Of a DNA stretch of 64,000 nucleotides, positions 1-9,636 are shown one piece after another. The notes below the pieces were generated by a model. It searched no databases, was not told the DNA's origin, and saw nothing but the letters and a program-made list of their open reading frames with translations. The DNA is from HK1 sp965221725. GTDB taxonomy: Bacteria; Pseudomonadota; Gammaproteobacteria; HK1. Position 1 is the stretch's first letter. Each line of letters begins with the position of its first letter. Location of the stretch: contig OZ244909.1 in the NCBI GenBank assembly GCA_965221725.1, positions 4,030,001-4,094,000 of the forward strand, in the 5' to 3' direction. The translations under genes were made by a program, and so were the position numbers.

Positions 1-1214
1 AAGTCATTGTCCCATCAACAACTTATCTCGGAAGGCATCGTTCAGAGCGGCCCGGACTCTCTTGCGCCTATAGCTCATTTTCGTCTTCTCGCGCTTGAGT
101 AGGTTCATCGCCATGTGACGAATCACCCCGATGTTGTGAGGCGCATTGCCTCGACGAATCCGGCTTGCGTCTTCGCGAAACGTCACGTCCAACCGCCAGT
201 GCAACCCGTTCTCGATACTCCAATGTGAACGCACCGCCCGTTGAAACACCTTCACGTCATCAAGCGAGGTGATGTAGTAGCGCCGCTCAACACTGACACG
301 CCCTCCACAATGACGTTCCGACTCCACCATTCCCATCGCTTTCAGTCCCTTCCACTTCCCGACACCCGACAACGCACCAAGGTCCGTGGACAAGAAATAG
401 CTCCGGTGCTCAATCCGCCCGTGACCTTCGTCGCAAGTCGCCTCGTGCCCCATCTCCGAACCGCCAAAGTCGCACCGCTCCGCCGCCTCGAAATACGCCC
501 GAACCTCGCGCTCCAATTCCGGCTGATTGCGCTTCAGCGCCAACACGTAATCCCCACCGCCTTTCTTGACCTGCTTCGCGATCGCGCGTTGGCACCCCAT
601 CGCATCCAGCGTCACGATACACCCCTTCAATTGAAGCTTCTCCAGCAACTCCGGCACCGCCACGATCTCGTTCGACTTCTCGTCGGTTTTCACCTGCCCA
701 AGCACCACCCCATTGCGACACGCCCAGGCACTGACCATATGCAGCGCCTTCACCCCTCGCTTGCGATCATGGGTGCGTCGATGCGTCTTGCCATCGAGCG
801 CAATGATCTCACCGTCGCTGAGCTTGACCACGTCCTCCATCCAACTGAGAAAGCACGCCTGAAACCCACTGACCGACAACGCCGAGATGATGCGGGCAAT
901 CGTGTCATCGACCGGGACCCCATTGGCCAGCGGGACATAACGACGTAACCAGTCCAGCTTTGCGCGACCGAACTCCTCGATGTCGCACCAACCTTCGGCC
1001 CCACTGAGCACCGCGCACACGCACAGCACGATGACATCAATCAACTCATGCTTCTTGTTCCGGTCGACGCGCGGGTCTTCCAACTTCGAGAAATGTTCGA
1101 TCAGACCCTCGGGGGCACTGTTGTCCATTGCTGATCACGTTCCTCTCCTTGGCCAGAGTGGCATTAGATCACAGAATGCACTGATTTACATGGGATTTTA
1201 GTGATCTTGCCCTG
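1..1214 (-). mobile_element. ISAs1-family insertion sequence, copy 1 (right-end bases outside window)
   Basis: This element matches the two complete copies at 8396-9626 and 48756-49986. By alignment with copy 3, about 16 bases of its transposase-3' end lie outside the window. The visible end at 1214 is the CAGGGCAAGATCAC terminus. It has inserted into the 3' end of an oligopeptide-ABC ATPase gene, whose frame now runs into the IS and stops at 1164. The bases flanking this end are GCCGGGCGAG; the matching target duplication cannot be checked because the other junction is not in the window. Confidence 0.93.
4..1128 (-). CDS. ISAs1-family DDE transposase, copy 1
   Basis: This 374-residue transposase carries the N-terminal DDE_Tnp_1-associated region (about residues 10-95), which is typical of ISAs1/H-repeat elements. 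The catalytic core follows, with IALDGKTHRR (first Asp), VTLDAMGCQR (second Asp) and a C-terminal HWSIENGLHWRLDVTF block with the Glu. The length is normal for the family and the frame is intact. The protein sequence is identical to the copies at 8482-9606 and 48776-49900, so transposition was recent and the element is probably active. Confidence 0.95.
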   Translation of the reverse strand: MDNSAPEGLIEHFSKLEDPRVDRNKKHELIDVIVLCVCAVLSGAEGWCDIEEFGRAKLDWLRRYVPLANGVPVDDTIARIISALSVSGFQACFLSWMEDVVKLSDGEIIALDGKTHRRTHDRKRGVKALHMVSAWACRNGVVLGQVKTDEKSNEIVAVPELLEKLQLKGCIVTLDAMGCQRAIAKQVKKGGGDYVLALKRNQPELEREVRAYFEAAERCDFGGSEMGHEATCDEGHGRIEHRSYFLSTDLGALSGVGKWKGLKAMGMVESERHCGGRVSVERRYYITSLDDVKVFQRAVRSHWSIENGLHWRLDVTFREDASRIRRGNAPHNIGVIRHMAMNLLKREKTKMSYRRKRVRAALNDAFRDKLLMGQ

Positions 1215-2147
1215 GCCGGGCGAGACTTCCCGCAGGGGTGGTATCGCTTCGGCGCAAGCCGGCAACGTGTATGGACAGCGGGTGCGGAAGACGCAGCCGG
1301 AGGGCGGGTTCAACGGGCTCGGCAGGTCGCCTTCCAGAATGATTCGCTTGCGCTTCCGATCGGGTTCCGGTACTGGTGCGGCGGAAAGCAGCGCCTCGGT
1401 ATAGGGATGGCGCGGGGTGGCGTAGAGTTCGCGGGCGGGTGCCTCTTCCATGATACGCCCGAGGTACATCACCATGACCCGGTCGGAGATGTATTCGACG
1501 ACGCTCAGGTCGTGAGAGATGAAGAGTAGAGCCAGATTCAGATCCCGCTGCAGTTCCGCCATCAGATTGATGATCTGCGCCTGCACCGAGACATCGAGGG
1601 CGGAAACCGGTTCGTCGGCGACGATAAAGCGCGGTTCCACGGCCAGGGCCCGAGCGATGCCGAGACGTTGGCGTTGTCCACCGGAAAATTCGTGAGGCAA
1701 GCGGTCCAGGTAATCCGCCGAAAGGCCGACTCGCTCCAGCAGGGCGACGATCCGTTCGCGGCGTTCGCGGCGGCTGTAGAGCCCATGAATGGCGTAGGCT
1801 TCGCCAATCAGATCGGCTACCGACTTGCGGGGATCCAGGCTGCTGTAAGGATCCTGGAAAATGATCTGCATGCGCCGGCGCAACGGGCGCAGGCGACCAT
1901 GGCTCCAGCTAGTGATGTCTTCGCCCTCGAAGCGAATCTGTCCGCTGGTCGGATCGATGAGTCGCAGGATCAGTCGACCGAGCGTGCTCTTGCCCGAGCC
2001 GGACTCGCCGACCAGACCCACCACCTCGCCAGGGGCCAGAGAAATGTCGACCCCTTCGACGGCATGCACCTGCGCACGTCGGCCCCAGCCGCCGCCGTGC
2101 GCGGGAAACCGCTTGGTCAGACCGCGAGCCTCGACGATGACGTTCAC
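1164..2147 (-). CDS. oligopeptide/dipeptide ABC transporter ATP-binding protein (DppF/OppF type), 3' end replaced by IS
   Basis: Second ATPase of the transporter encoded at 1164-6692; it hydrolyses ATP on the cytoplasmic face of the permease. Visible motifs are Walker A GESGSGKST, signature FSGGQRQRLGIARAL and Walker B FIVADEPVSALD, followed by the C-terminal oligo_HPY region with CVFRTRCPYTLPAC. The GTG start at 2147 overlaps the stop of the upstream gene by four bases. The native protein is followed only to about residue 311 (..REVSPG). From base 1214 on, the frame is IS sequence and adds QGKITKIPCKSVHSVI. Family members normally end in a VACH-like Cys motif, so only around ten native residues seem lost. 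The protein may still work. Confidence 0.85.
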   Translation of the reverse strand: MNVIVEARGLTKRFPAHGGGWGRRAQVHAVEGVDISLAPGEVVGLVGESGSGKSTLGRLILRLIDPTSGQIRFEGEDITSWSHGRLRPLRRRMQIIFQDPYSSLDPRKSVADLIGEAYAIHGLYSRRERRERIVALLERVGLSADYLDRLPHEFSGGQRQRLGIARALAVEPRFIVADEPVSALDVSVQAQIINLMAELQRDLNLALLFISHDLSVVEYISDRVMVMYLGRIMEEAPARELYATPRHPYTEALLSAAPVPEPDRKRKRIILEGDLPSPLNPPSGCVFRTRCPYTLPACAEAIPPLREVSPGQGKITKIPCKSVHSVI

Positions 2148-4120
2148 GATCCTGCCTCCCGCTCCGGTGTCGTTGCGGTCGGATCCTGGTTCCGGCCGGA
2201 CATCGATCCCAGTGTCTCCCAGCGCAGGCAGCGGGTACTGCGGCCCGGCGCGAAGGTGACGGCAGGCGGCTGCTCGACTTCGCAGCGCGGTTCCGCGAAG
2301 ACGCAGCGAGGCGCGAAGGCGCAGCCCTGTCGGCGTTCGTCCGGCCCGGGCACCGTGCCGGGGATGGCGGCAAGCGGTACTCTTTCCCCGGTTGCCGCAT
2401 CGACCCTCGGGATTGAAGACAGCAGACCGCGAGTGTAGGGATGGCGCGGGTCGCGGAAGACCTCGCGCACCGGCCCTTCTTCGACGATGCGGCCGCAGTA
2501 CATCACCAGCACCCGATCGGCGACCTCTGCCACGACACCAAGGTTGTGGGTGATGAAAAGGAGCCCCAGGTCGCTGTCGCCGGTATCGCGCAGGTGCTGG
2601 AAGAGTTCCAGTATCTGCGCCTGCACCGTGACATCCAGCGCCGTCGTCGGCTCGTCGGCGACAAGCAGGGCCGGGTGGCAACTGAGCGCGATGGCGATCA
2701 TCACGCGCTGACGCATGCCACCGGACATCTGGTGCGGATAGTCGCGGATCCGGCGGTCCGCATCGGGGATGCCGACCCGCCCGAGCAGCTCCACCGCCCT
2801 GGCCAGGGCTTCGCGTCGGCCGAACTTCCGATGCTGGCGCAGAGCCTCTGCGATCTGCTCGCCCACGGGATAGACAGGGTTGAGACTGGTCATGGGCTCC
2901 TGGAATACCATGGCGACTTCGTTGCCGCGCACCGTTTCCAGCGATTCCTCGTTCAGGCGCTCGATCGGCAACACTGTGCCGTCCTTGCTGCGCAGCGCGA
3001 TGCTGCCGCGGGTCACCGAACCATGAGGGCCGGGAATCAGTCTCAGGATGGAAAGCCCGGTCATGGTCTTGCCGGATCCCGATTCCCCCACTACGGCCAC
3101 GGTCTCGCCTCGTTCGACGTTGAAGGAGATTCCGTCGACCGCAGCGAAAGCACCTTGGGGCGTGGTGAATTCAACCCGCAAGTCGGAAACCGCGAGCTGC
3201 GGTTCATCCTGCTTTTTGTCGACCGATTTCACTGCCTCGCGGCCGCCGGCAACGGGAAAGCGCACCAGGGAGCGTGCCGCTTGCAGCAGGCCGCCTTCGC
3301 TTGCGCCCTTGGGATCGTAGATGTCGCGCAGCGCGTCGCAGAGCGCGTTCACCGCCAGTACCGTTACTGTGAGGGCCAGGCAGGGCCAGAGCAGCGGCAA
3401 CGGGCTATAGACCATGTAGCCGCGGGCGGCCCGAATCATCAGGCCCCAGCTCGAATCCGGCGGCACGACACCGAGGCCGAGGAAGCTGAGACCGGATTCG
3501 ATGAGGATCGCGGAGGCGACAGTCAGTGAAAACTGCACGATGATGGGTCCGCTGATATTCGGCAGGATGGTCAGGAAGAGGATCCGTCCGGTCGGTGCGC
3601 CCAGAGCGCGCGATGCCTCCACATACTCGACCGACCGCACCGAGAGCGTCTCGCCATAGGCAACGCGAGCATAGCCCGGCGTATAGAGGATGATCAGCAC
3701 CAGGGTGAGTGTTTCCGCGCCCGGACCCAGGATGGTAACGATCAGCAGCGCCAGCAGCATGGGCGGGAAAGACAGGACGATGTCGGTGAGACGCACCGTG
3801 AAAAGCTCGACAATGCCGCCGAAGTAGCCTCCGAACAGGCCGATAGCGACGCCGATGACACCGGCCGCCGTCGCGGCAAGCAGTGCCACCGCCAAAGAGA
3901 CGCGCGCCCCGTAGAGCAGGCGCGCCAAGATATCGCGGCCGTATTCGTCCTGGCCCAGATAGTGGTCGAGCGAGGGTGGTTGCAGACGTTCTGCGATGTT
4001 CATCTTGACCGGGTCCTGATCGGTCAGCACTGGCGCGAAGAGCGCCAACCCCAGGATCAGGCCGACCAGGATCAGGCGGGGCAAGAGGCGGCGCAGCTTG
4101 AGGCTCGATGTCGGCGCCAC
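2144..4120 (-). CDS. fused oligopeptide/dipeptide ABC transporter permease and ATP-binding protein (DppC-DppD)
   Basis: One 658-residue chain joins an inner-membrane permease to a cytoplasmic ATPase. Residues 1 to about 280 are a DppC/OppC permease with several hydrophobic segments and the EAA-like loop EASRALGAPTGRILFLTILP. After a linker, an ATPase domain begins around residue 310 with LAVSDLRVEFTTPQGAFAAV, Walker A GESGSGKTMTG, signature MSGGMRQRVMIAIAL, Walker B LLVADEPTTALD and the oligo_HPY tail. I chose the GTG at 4120, five bases after the dppB stop, over an upstream in-frame ATG that would overlap dppB. Permease-ATPase fusions are known in this family and the frame is uninterrupted. 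Confidence 0.87.
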   Translation of the reverse strand: MAPTSSLKLRRLLPRLILVGLILGLALFAPVLTDQDPVKMNIAERLQPPSLDHYLGQDEYGRDILARLLYGARVSLAVALLAATAAGVIGVAIGLFGGYFGGIVELFTVRLTDIVLSFPPMLLALLIVTILGPGAETLTLVLIILYTPGYARVAYGETLSVRSVEYVEASRALGAPTGRILFLTILPNISGPIIVQFSLTVASAILIESGLSFLGLGVVPPDSSWGLMIRAARGYMVYSPLPLLWPCLALTVTVLAVNALCDALRDIYDPKGASEGGLLQAARSLVRFPVAGGREAVKSVDKKQDEPQLAVSDLRVEFTTPQGAFAAVDGISFNVERGETVAVVGESGSGKTMTGLSILRLIPGPHGSVTRGSIALRSKDGTVLPIERLNEESLETVRGNEVAMVFQEPMTSLNPVYPVGEQIAEALRQHRKFGRREALARAVELLGRVGIPDADRRIRDYPHQMSGGMRQRVMIAIALSCHPALLVADEPTTALDVTVQAQILELFQHLRDTGDSDLGLLFITHNLGVVAEVADRVLVMYCGRIVEEGPVREVFRDPRHPYTRGLLSSIPRVDAATGERVPLAAIPGTVPGPDERRQGCAFAPRCVFAEPRCEVEQPPAVTFAPGRSTRCLRWETLGSMSGRNQDPTATTPEREAGS

Positions 4121-4124
4121 GGGT

Positions 4125-5093
4125 TCAGTCCAGGCGGATGCGTGGGTCGAGGACCGAGTAGAGCAAGTCGACGACAAGGTTGAGCAGGATGAAGAGGAAG
4201 GAGATCACCAGCACGATCCCCTGAACCTCCGGATAGTCCCGGGTTTCCACTGCCACGACCAGGAAGCCGCTGAGACCGGGCCAGTTGAAGACATACTCGA
4301 CCAGAACCGTGCCGCCCAGCAGGGTGCCCATATGCAGGCCGAGCACGGTCAGCACCGGGCCCAGCGCATTTCGCACTACATGGCGCAACAGCACGCTGCG
4401 GCTCGGCAGGCCTTTGGCCCTGGCGGTCCGCACCCACTCCTGTTGCAGAGTTTCCAGTACCGTGGTGCGCATCATGCGGAAGAGCACCGCGGACAGACCC
4501 ATGGCGATGGTGATCGCCGGCATCAGAAGATGGACGAGATGCCGCAGGGGATCGCGCGACCACTCGACAAAGCCACCGGCGGGGACCCATTGAAGTTTCT
4601 GGGCAAAGATCAGAACCAGCAGGGTCCCGATCACGAAAACCGGGACCGAGAGCATCAAACCGGCAACGAGGGAGAGCAGGCGGTCGGTGACACCGCCGCG
4701 GCGCAGAGCTGCCAGGGTGCCGAGCGGCAAGCCTGTCAACACTGAAAGAAAGGCAGCTGCCAGGATCAGTTCGATGGTGCGCGGCAGGCGCTTGGCAACC
4801 TCCGCGGCAACCGGATGGTTGTCCTGGAAGGAGTTGCCGAGGTCTCCCTGAATCAGACCCAGAAGGTAGCTGCCATACTGATTGAGGATCGGCTGGTCGA
4901 GGCCCAGTTTCCGCTGCAGCTCCGCGACGGCTTCGGCAGAGGGGTCGACCCCGCCACCGCTGAGGAGCAGCATGGCGGGGTCGCCCGGGATGACGTGAAG
5001 CACCAGGAAGACGATGGTGGTGACGATGAACACAAGACCCAGCGCGATCAGCACACGCCGGGCTATGTACGTCATAAGGCGACTGCCCACCAT
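4125..5093 (-). CDS. oligopeptide/dipeptide ABC transporter permease (DppB type)
   Basis: Inner-membrane permease of 322 residues. The N-terminal segment MTYIARRVLIALGLVFIVTT is typical of DppB, followed by the periplasmic stretch HVIPGDPAMLLLSGG, multiple transmembrane helices and the coupling loop around WVRTARAKGLPSRSVLLRHV. It ends with LDPRIRLD, the usual family C-terminus. The ATG at 5093 has an AAGGA at good spacing; an ATG six codons later is an alternative. It lies between the binding-protein gene and the fused DppC-DppD gene in one minus-strand operon. Confidence 0.9.
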   Translation of the reverse strand: MVGSRLMTYIARRVLIALGLVFIVTTIVFLVLHVIPGDPAMLLLSGGGVDPSAEAVAELQRKLGLDQPILNQYGSYLLGLIQGDLGNSFQDNHPVAAEVAKRLPRTIELILAAAFLSVLTGLPLGTLAALRRGGVTDRLLSLVAGLMLSVPVFVIGTLLVLIFAQKLQWVPAGGFVEWSRDPLRHLVHLLMPAITIAMGLSAVLFRMMRTTVLETLQQEWVRTARAKGLPSRSVLLRHVVRNALGPVLTVLGLHMGTLLGGTVLVEYVFNWPGLSGFLVVAVETRDYPEVQGIVLVISFLFILLNLVVDLLYSVLDPRIRLD

Positions 5094-5117
5094 TCCTGCC
5101 GGTCCTTTGCCGCGGAG

Positions 5118-6692
5118 CTACTCGATCGCGGTGTTCTCGATCGAATAGCCCGAATAGAAGGTCAGGAAGCCCGGCATGTTCTTGAAGCCGGAGACATGAC
5201 TCTGGGTAGCGTATCCTTGGGCGCGCCAGTTGATCGGCACGATGGGTGCCAGTTCAAGGGCACGGGCGTGCACCTTGTCGTAGATCGCCTTGCGCTTCGT
5301 CGGATCCAGTTCCTGACGCCCTTCGGCCAACAGGCCATTGATCTCCGGATCGGCAAAACCGAACGATCGGACATAGGAATTTCCGCGGCTGCCGTCCAGG
5401 AAATTCGTCAGGGCGTCCGGATCGTTGAAATCGCCAGCCGAACCCATGACCGCAAAGTCGTACTGGCCGCGATTGCCCAGCGATACGCGGGTGGCCCAGT
5501 CGGGCAGGTTCAGCTTTACCTGGATGCCCGCCTCGGCGAGATTTTGCTGCACCACCTCGGCCGTATCCTTGTGCATGCCGTATTGAGCGGTCGACAGCAG
5601 CGTCGCCTCGAAGCCGTCGGCATGCCCGGCCTCCGCGAGCAGAGCCCTCGCCCTTTTCAAATCGCGCATCCAATGCCCTTCGAACCTCGGCTCATGGTAA
5701 GCCGAACCCTTGGGGATCGGCATGGCGCCCAGGAGGTTGCCACGACCGAAGAAGGCAGCGGCAATGACATCCTGGCGCTGCACTGCGTAGGCCACGGCTT
5801 GCCGCAGGCGGGGGTCGGTGAAAGGGCCGGATTCGGTATTGAACAGCAGGTACATGAAGGGTCCATCCACCACGTCCAGATTCAGCTTGTTGTTGGCGCT
5901 GATGGAATCCATACTTTGCCAGGGCACGTACTCGATGATATCGACGTCCCCGGCCTCCAGCGCCGCGACCCGCAGGTTTTCATCCTTGTAGGCGTCGAAG
6001 CGCAGATTCTTCGTCTTCGGCAGACCCGTCTTGTAGTACTGGTCGAAGGCTTCCAGTTCCATGCGGGTGCCGCGCTCGACCTCGATCATGCGATAGGGGC
6101 CGGCGCCGACGAAATTCTCGGGATCCTGAGCCAGCGCCTTCGCCGAGACGATGTGCGCGTGCACGCTGGCCAGCAGATAGATGAAAGTGACCTGAGGTTC
6201 CTTCAGGATGATCCTGACGGTCTTCGGGTCCGGGGTCTCGATGGTTTCGACGATCCCGAATCGTGAACGCAGATGGGCCGTCGAATCCTCGGCGGCGATT
6301 GCTCTCAGGGAGACCCTCACGTCTTCGGCGGTGACCGGATCCCCGTTGTGGAAGACGGCGTTCTCCCGAAGCTTGAAGATGTAGGTCATGGCGTCCGGAA
6401 TTTCCCAGGACTCCGCCAGTTCGGGCTGCAGGCTTCCATCGGGGCCATAACCCAGAAGCCCACGGAAGATCTGCAATTTCACGGTATTGCTGGCCGTTCC
6501 CTTGTTCTCCCAGGGCTTTATCCCCGGGGGATAAGACGAGAGGCCGAAGACCAGGGTGCCTGCTGTCCCGGCTTGCGCCTGGCCGATCATTAGGGGCGAC
6601 CCGATCAGTGCCGCGCCGCCCAGAGCGGCCATACCGCTCAGCATTTGTCGGCGGCTGAGGTATTGGAAGATCTCTTTCGACTTGTCGCTCAT
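5118..6692 (-). CDS. oligopeptide/dipeptide ABC transporter substrate-binding protein (SBP_bac_5)
   Basis: Periplasmic solute receptor of about 524 residues. The ATG at 6692 is preferred over upstream starts because it gives a clean export signal and has a purine-rich AAAGGAA just before it. The signal contains LSRRQMLSGMAALGGAAL and ends near AQA, so export by the Tat route is likely. The mature part shows the SBP_bac_5 layout: LAESWEIPDAMTYIFKLREN near residue 90, then VFHNGDPVTAEDV. Its place beside hydantoinase genes and an aldolase suggests a cyclic amide, hydantoin-like or small peptide ligand; that is inference. The gene lies 31 bases downstream of hyuB. Confidence 0.9.
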   Translation of the reverse strand: MSDKSKEIFQYLSRRQMLSGMAALGGAALIGSPLMIGQAQAGTAGTLVFGLSSYPPGIKPWENKGTASNTVKLQIFRGLLGYGPDGSLQPELAESWEIPDAMTYIFKLRENAVFHNGDPVTAEDVRVSLRAIAAEDSTAHLRSRFGIVETIETPDPKTVRIILKEPQVTFIYLLASVHAHIVSAKALAQDPENFVGAGPYRMIEVERGTRMELEAFDQYYKTGLPKTKNLRFDAYKDENLRVAALEAGDVDIIEYVPWQSMDSISANNKLNLDVVDGPFMYLLFNTESGPFTDPRLRQAVAYAVQRQDVIAAAFFGRGNLLGAMPIPKGSAYHEPRFEGHWMRDLKRARALLAEAGHADGFEATLLSTAQYGMHKDTAEVVQQNLAEAGIQVKLNLPDWATRVSLGNRGQYDFAVMGSAGDFNDPDALTNFLDGSRGNSYVRSFGFADPEINGLLAEGRQELDPTKRKAIYDKVHARALELAPIVPINWRAQGYATQSHVSGFKNMPGFLTFYSGYSIENTAIE

Positions 6693-6723
6693 TTCCTTTG
6701 CCTCCAGTTCGTGTTGGTGCCGG

Positions 6724-8395
6724 TCATCGCTCGGAAAGTGCTTCAATGTCCTCCTTCCGTGTTGCTCCATACACATCATGCGCGGTTTCCGGAGAAATCC
6801 TGTCTTCCGCCAGATCGCGCCGGACCAGGATCCGGTCGCGTTTTTCGGGCGGGCCGTATCCGCCGGCCCCCGGCGTGACCACCGCTATGGACTGGCCGGG
6901 AGCCAGTTCGCCCACACCGCCTTGCAGGGGCGCCACGCCGTCGCCGCGCTCGACTTCGTAGCGTCCGCCCTCCAGTCCGCCAAAAAGCCCCCAGGGCGCA
7001 GACTCTCCGCGGGTGCCGTAGATGAACATGCGGCAGAGATGATCGACAGCGCGGATCTGGCGGCGGATTCCCATGCCGCCCCGCCACTGCCCGGGACCGC
7101 CCGAATCGCGAACCAGTTCGTATCGCTCGATCATCAGCGGATATTCCGGCTCCAAGCCTTCGACCGGCAGGTTGCTGGTATTGGTTACATGTACCTGTAC
7201 ACCGTCCAGGCCGTCCTTGCTCGCCCGTGCGCCGAAGCCGCCGCCGAGGGTTTCCAGGTAGACATAGAATTCGCCGGTGCGGGGGTTCGTGCCGGTGAAA
7301 GTGGCCGAGGTGACGGCGCCGTTGCAGGCGGCGATCAGCCGATCCGGCACCGCCTGAGCGAGGGCGCCGTGCACCAGATCGACCACGCGCTGGCAGGTGT
7401 TGGTCCGACCGTTGACGGCTGCCGGCGGGGCGGCGTTCAGAATCGATCCATAAGGCGCCGACACCCGGATGGGTCGGAAGAGGCCGGCGTTGGGCGGGGC
7501 GCTGGGGTCGACCACGGTCTTGACTGCGTAGTACACCGTTGCCAGCAATGCCGTTTCGACCAAGTTGAGGCCGGCCCGCACCTGTGAGGGGATGTTCGGG
7601 AAGTCGAGGTCCATCTCGTCGCCGCGTACCGTCAGACGCAGATGGAAATCGAGAGTCTGGTTCAGCTCGTCGCTGTCGAAGTTGTCGGTGAACTCGTAGA
7701 TGCCATCGGGAATTTCCGCGATGCCGACTCGCATCCGTCGCTCCGCGTAGTTGAGTAACTCTTCGAAGACCTGGTTCAGGAAGTCGATACCGTAGCGTGC
7801 GCAAAGCGCCTGGAAGCGATTGACGCCGAAGCGGTTGGCCGCCAGTTGCGCGCGCAGATCGTTGAGCCGTTCGCGTGGCACTTGGCAATTCAGGAGAATG
7901 AGATCCAGCACATCGCGCTGCAGCTTGCCCGCCCTCTGCAGTCGGATGGGCGGGATTCGCAGACCTTCCTGATAGATATGCGCGTGACCGCGGTCGACGA
8001 AGTCGGCGTGGTGCGCCAGGTTGGTGGCCCAGCCTACCAGGGCCCCCTCATGATAAATCGGCGAGGCCAACACGATATCCGGTAAATGGGTGCCGCCGCC
8101 GGTATAGGCGTCGTTGCCGATGAAGACGTCGCCATCTTGAATCCGGTCAGCCGGATAGCGCTCCACGATCGCTTCCACCACGCCCATCAGCGAGCCCAGA
8201 TGGATCGGGATGTGTTCGGCCTGGTAAAGAGTACGACCCTGGGTGTCGAAGAGGACGGTGGAACAGTCGCGCCGTTCCTTGATGTTGGTCGAGTAGGAAG
8301 CGCGGACCAGAGTCTCTCCCATTTCCTCGGCGATGGAGGAGATGGCATGGCCAATCACCTCCACGGTGACCGGGTCCACCGCTCGGTTGTCGCCG
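6724..8395 (-). pseudogene. hyuB: hydantoinase/oxoprolinase subunit B gene (hyuB), 5' end split off by IS copy 2
   Basis: Encodes nearly all of an N-methylhydantoinase B/5-oxoprolinase B protein: DPVTVEVIGHAISSIAEEMG at the start, then SYSTNIKERRDCS, GNDAYTGGGTHLPD and a C-terminal PGAGGYGPPEKRD. With HyuA it would hydrolyse hydantoins or 5-oxoproline using ATP. The native GTG start and first nine codons lie at 9627-9653, on the far side of the IS. Reading inward from the IS, an in-frame GTG at 8409 gives the leader MILPC in place of the native first residues. A nearly full-length protein could therefore still be made from an IS-internal start, if transcription and a ribosome site allow it. 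Confidence 0.88.
8386..8395. repeat. target-site duplication of IS copy 2, left
   Basis: GTTGTCGCCG directly abuts the CAGGGCAAG end of the IS. The same ten bases follow the other end at 9627-9636. A 10-bp duplication is normal for ISAs1-family transposition and shows that copy 2 inserted as a single element. Confidence 0.95.
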
Positions 8396-9626
8396 CAGGG
8401 CAAGATCACTAAAATCCCATGTAAATCAGTGCATTCTGTGATCTAATGCCACTCTGGCCAAGGAGAGGAACGTGATCAGCAATGGACAACAGTGCCCCCG
8501 AGGGTCTGATCGAACATTTCTCGAAGTTGGAAGACCCGCGCGTCGACCGGAACAAGAAGCATGAGTTGATTGATGTCATCGTGCTGTGCGTGTGCGCGGT
8601 GCTCAGTGGGGCCGAAGGTTGGTGCGACATCGAGGAGTTCGGTCGCGCAAAGCTGGACTGGTTACGTCGTTATGTCCCGCTGGCCAATGGGGTCCCGGTC
8701 GATGACACGATTGCCCGCATCATCTCGGCGTTGTCGGTCAGTGGGTTTCAGGCGTGCTTTCTCAGTTGGATGGAGGACGTGGTCAAGCTCAGCGACGGTG
8801 AGATCATTGCGCTCGATGGCAAGACGCATCGACGCACCCATGATCGCAAGCGAGGGGTGAAGGCGCTGCATATGGTCAGTGCCTGGGCGTGTCGCAATGG
8901 GGTGGTGCTTGGGCAGGTGAAAACCGACGAGAAGTCGAACGAGATCGTGGCGGTGCCGGAGTTGCTGGAGAAGCTTCAATTGAAGGGGTGTATCGTGACG
9001 CTGGATGCGATGGGGTGCCAACGCGCGATCGCGAAGCAGGTCAAGAAAGGCGGTGGGGATTACGTGTTGGCGCTGAAGCGCAATCAGCCGGAATTGGAGC
9101 GCGAGGTTCGGGCGTATTTCGAGGCGGCGGAGCGGTGCGACTTTGGCGGTTCGGAGATGGGGCACGAGGCGACTTGCGACGAAGGTCACGGGCGGATTGA
9201 GCACCGGAGCTATTTCTTGTCCACGGACCTTGGTGCGTTGTCGGGTGTCGGGAAGTGGAAGGGACTGAAAGCGATGGGAATGGTGGAGTCGGAACGTCAT
9301 TGTGGAGGGCGTGTCAGTGTTGAGCGGCGCTACTACATCACCTCGCTTGATGACGTGAAGGTGTTTCAACGGGCGGTGCGTTCACATTGGAGTATCGAGA
9401 ACGGGTTGCACTGGCGGTTGGACGTGACGTTTCGCGAAGACGCAAGCCGGATTCGTCGAGGCAATGCGCCTCACAACATCGGGGTGATTCGTCACATGGC
9501 GATGAACCTACTCAAGCGCGAGAAGACGAAAATGAGCTATAGGCGCAAGAGAGTCCGGGCCGCTCTGAACGATGCCTTCCGAGATAAGTTGTTGATGGGA
9601 CAATGACTTTATATGCGGTCACCCTG
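8396..9626 (+). mobile_element. ISAs1-family insertion sequence, copy 2 (complete)
   Basis: A complete element of 1231 bp. Its ends read CAGGGCAAGATCACTAAAAT on the left and, inverted, CAGGGTGACCGCATATAAAG on the right, which are imperfect terminal inverted repeats starting with CAGGG as in the ISAs1 family. It is flanked by the perfect 10-bp duplication GTTGTCGCCG and encodes one transposase. It lies within the first codons of hyuB, in the opposite orientation to that gene. Confidence 0.96.
8482..9606 (+). CDS. ISAs1-family DDE transposase, copy 2
   Basis: Intact 374-residue transposase, residue-for-residue identical to the other two copies in the window. The DDE motifs are at IALDGKTHRR, VTLDAMGCQR and the C-terminal HWSIENGLHWRLDVTF region. 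It starts with ATG at 8482, preceded by GGAGAGG further upstream, and stops 20 bases before the IS end. It is transcribed against the host hyu operon, so read-through from either side would make antisense RNA of the other. Confidence 0.95.
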   Translation: MDNSAPEGLIEHFSKLEDPRVDRNKKHELIDVIVLCVCAVLSGAEGWCDIEEFGRAKLDWLRRYVPLANGVPVDDTIARIISALSVSGFQACFLSWMEDVVKLSDGEIIALDGKTHRRTHDRKRGVKALHMVSAWACRNGVVLGQVKTDEKSNEIVAVPELLEKLQLKGCIVTLDAMGCQRAIAKQVKKGGGDYVLALKRNQPELEREVRAYFEAAERCDFGGSEMGHEATCDEGHGRIEHRSYFLSTDLGALSGVGKWKGLKAMGMVESERHCGGRVSVERRYYITSLDDVKVFQRAVRSHWSIENGLHWRLDVTFREDASRIRRGNAPHNIGVIRHMAMNLLKREKTKMSYRRKRVRAALNDAFRDKLLMGQ

Positions 9627-9636
9627 GTTGTCGCCG
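9627..9636. repeat. target-site duplication of IS copy 2, right
   Basis: GTTGTCGCCG, the second copy of the 10-bp duplication. On the minus strand it reads as hyuB codons 7-9 (the last bases of His6 are also included). Confidence 0.95.

Noticed and set aside
241..948. Antisense frames inside each IS copy (also at 8662-9369 and 49013-49720)
   Set aside because: They recur only because the IS copies are identical, and they overlap the transposase on the opposite strand without any domain pattern.
1..9626. Copies 1 and 2 of the IS as ends of one composite transposon carrying the dpp-hyu genes
   Set aside because: Copy 2 has its own perfect 10-bp duplication on both sides and interrupts hyuB in place, so it inserted singly.
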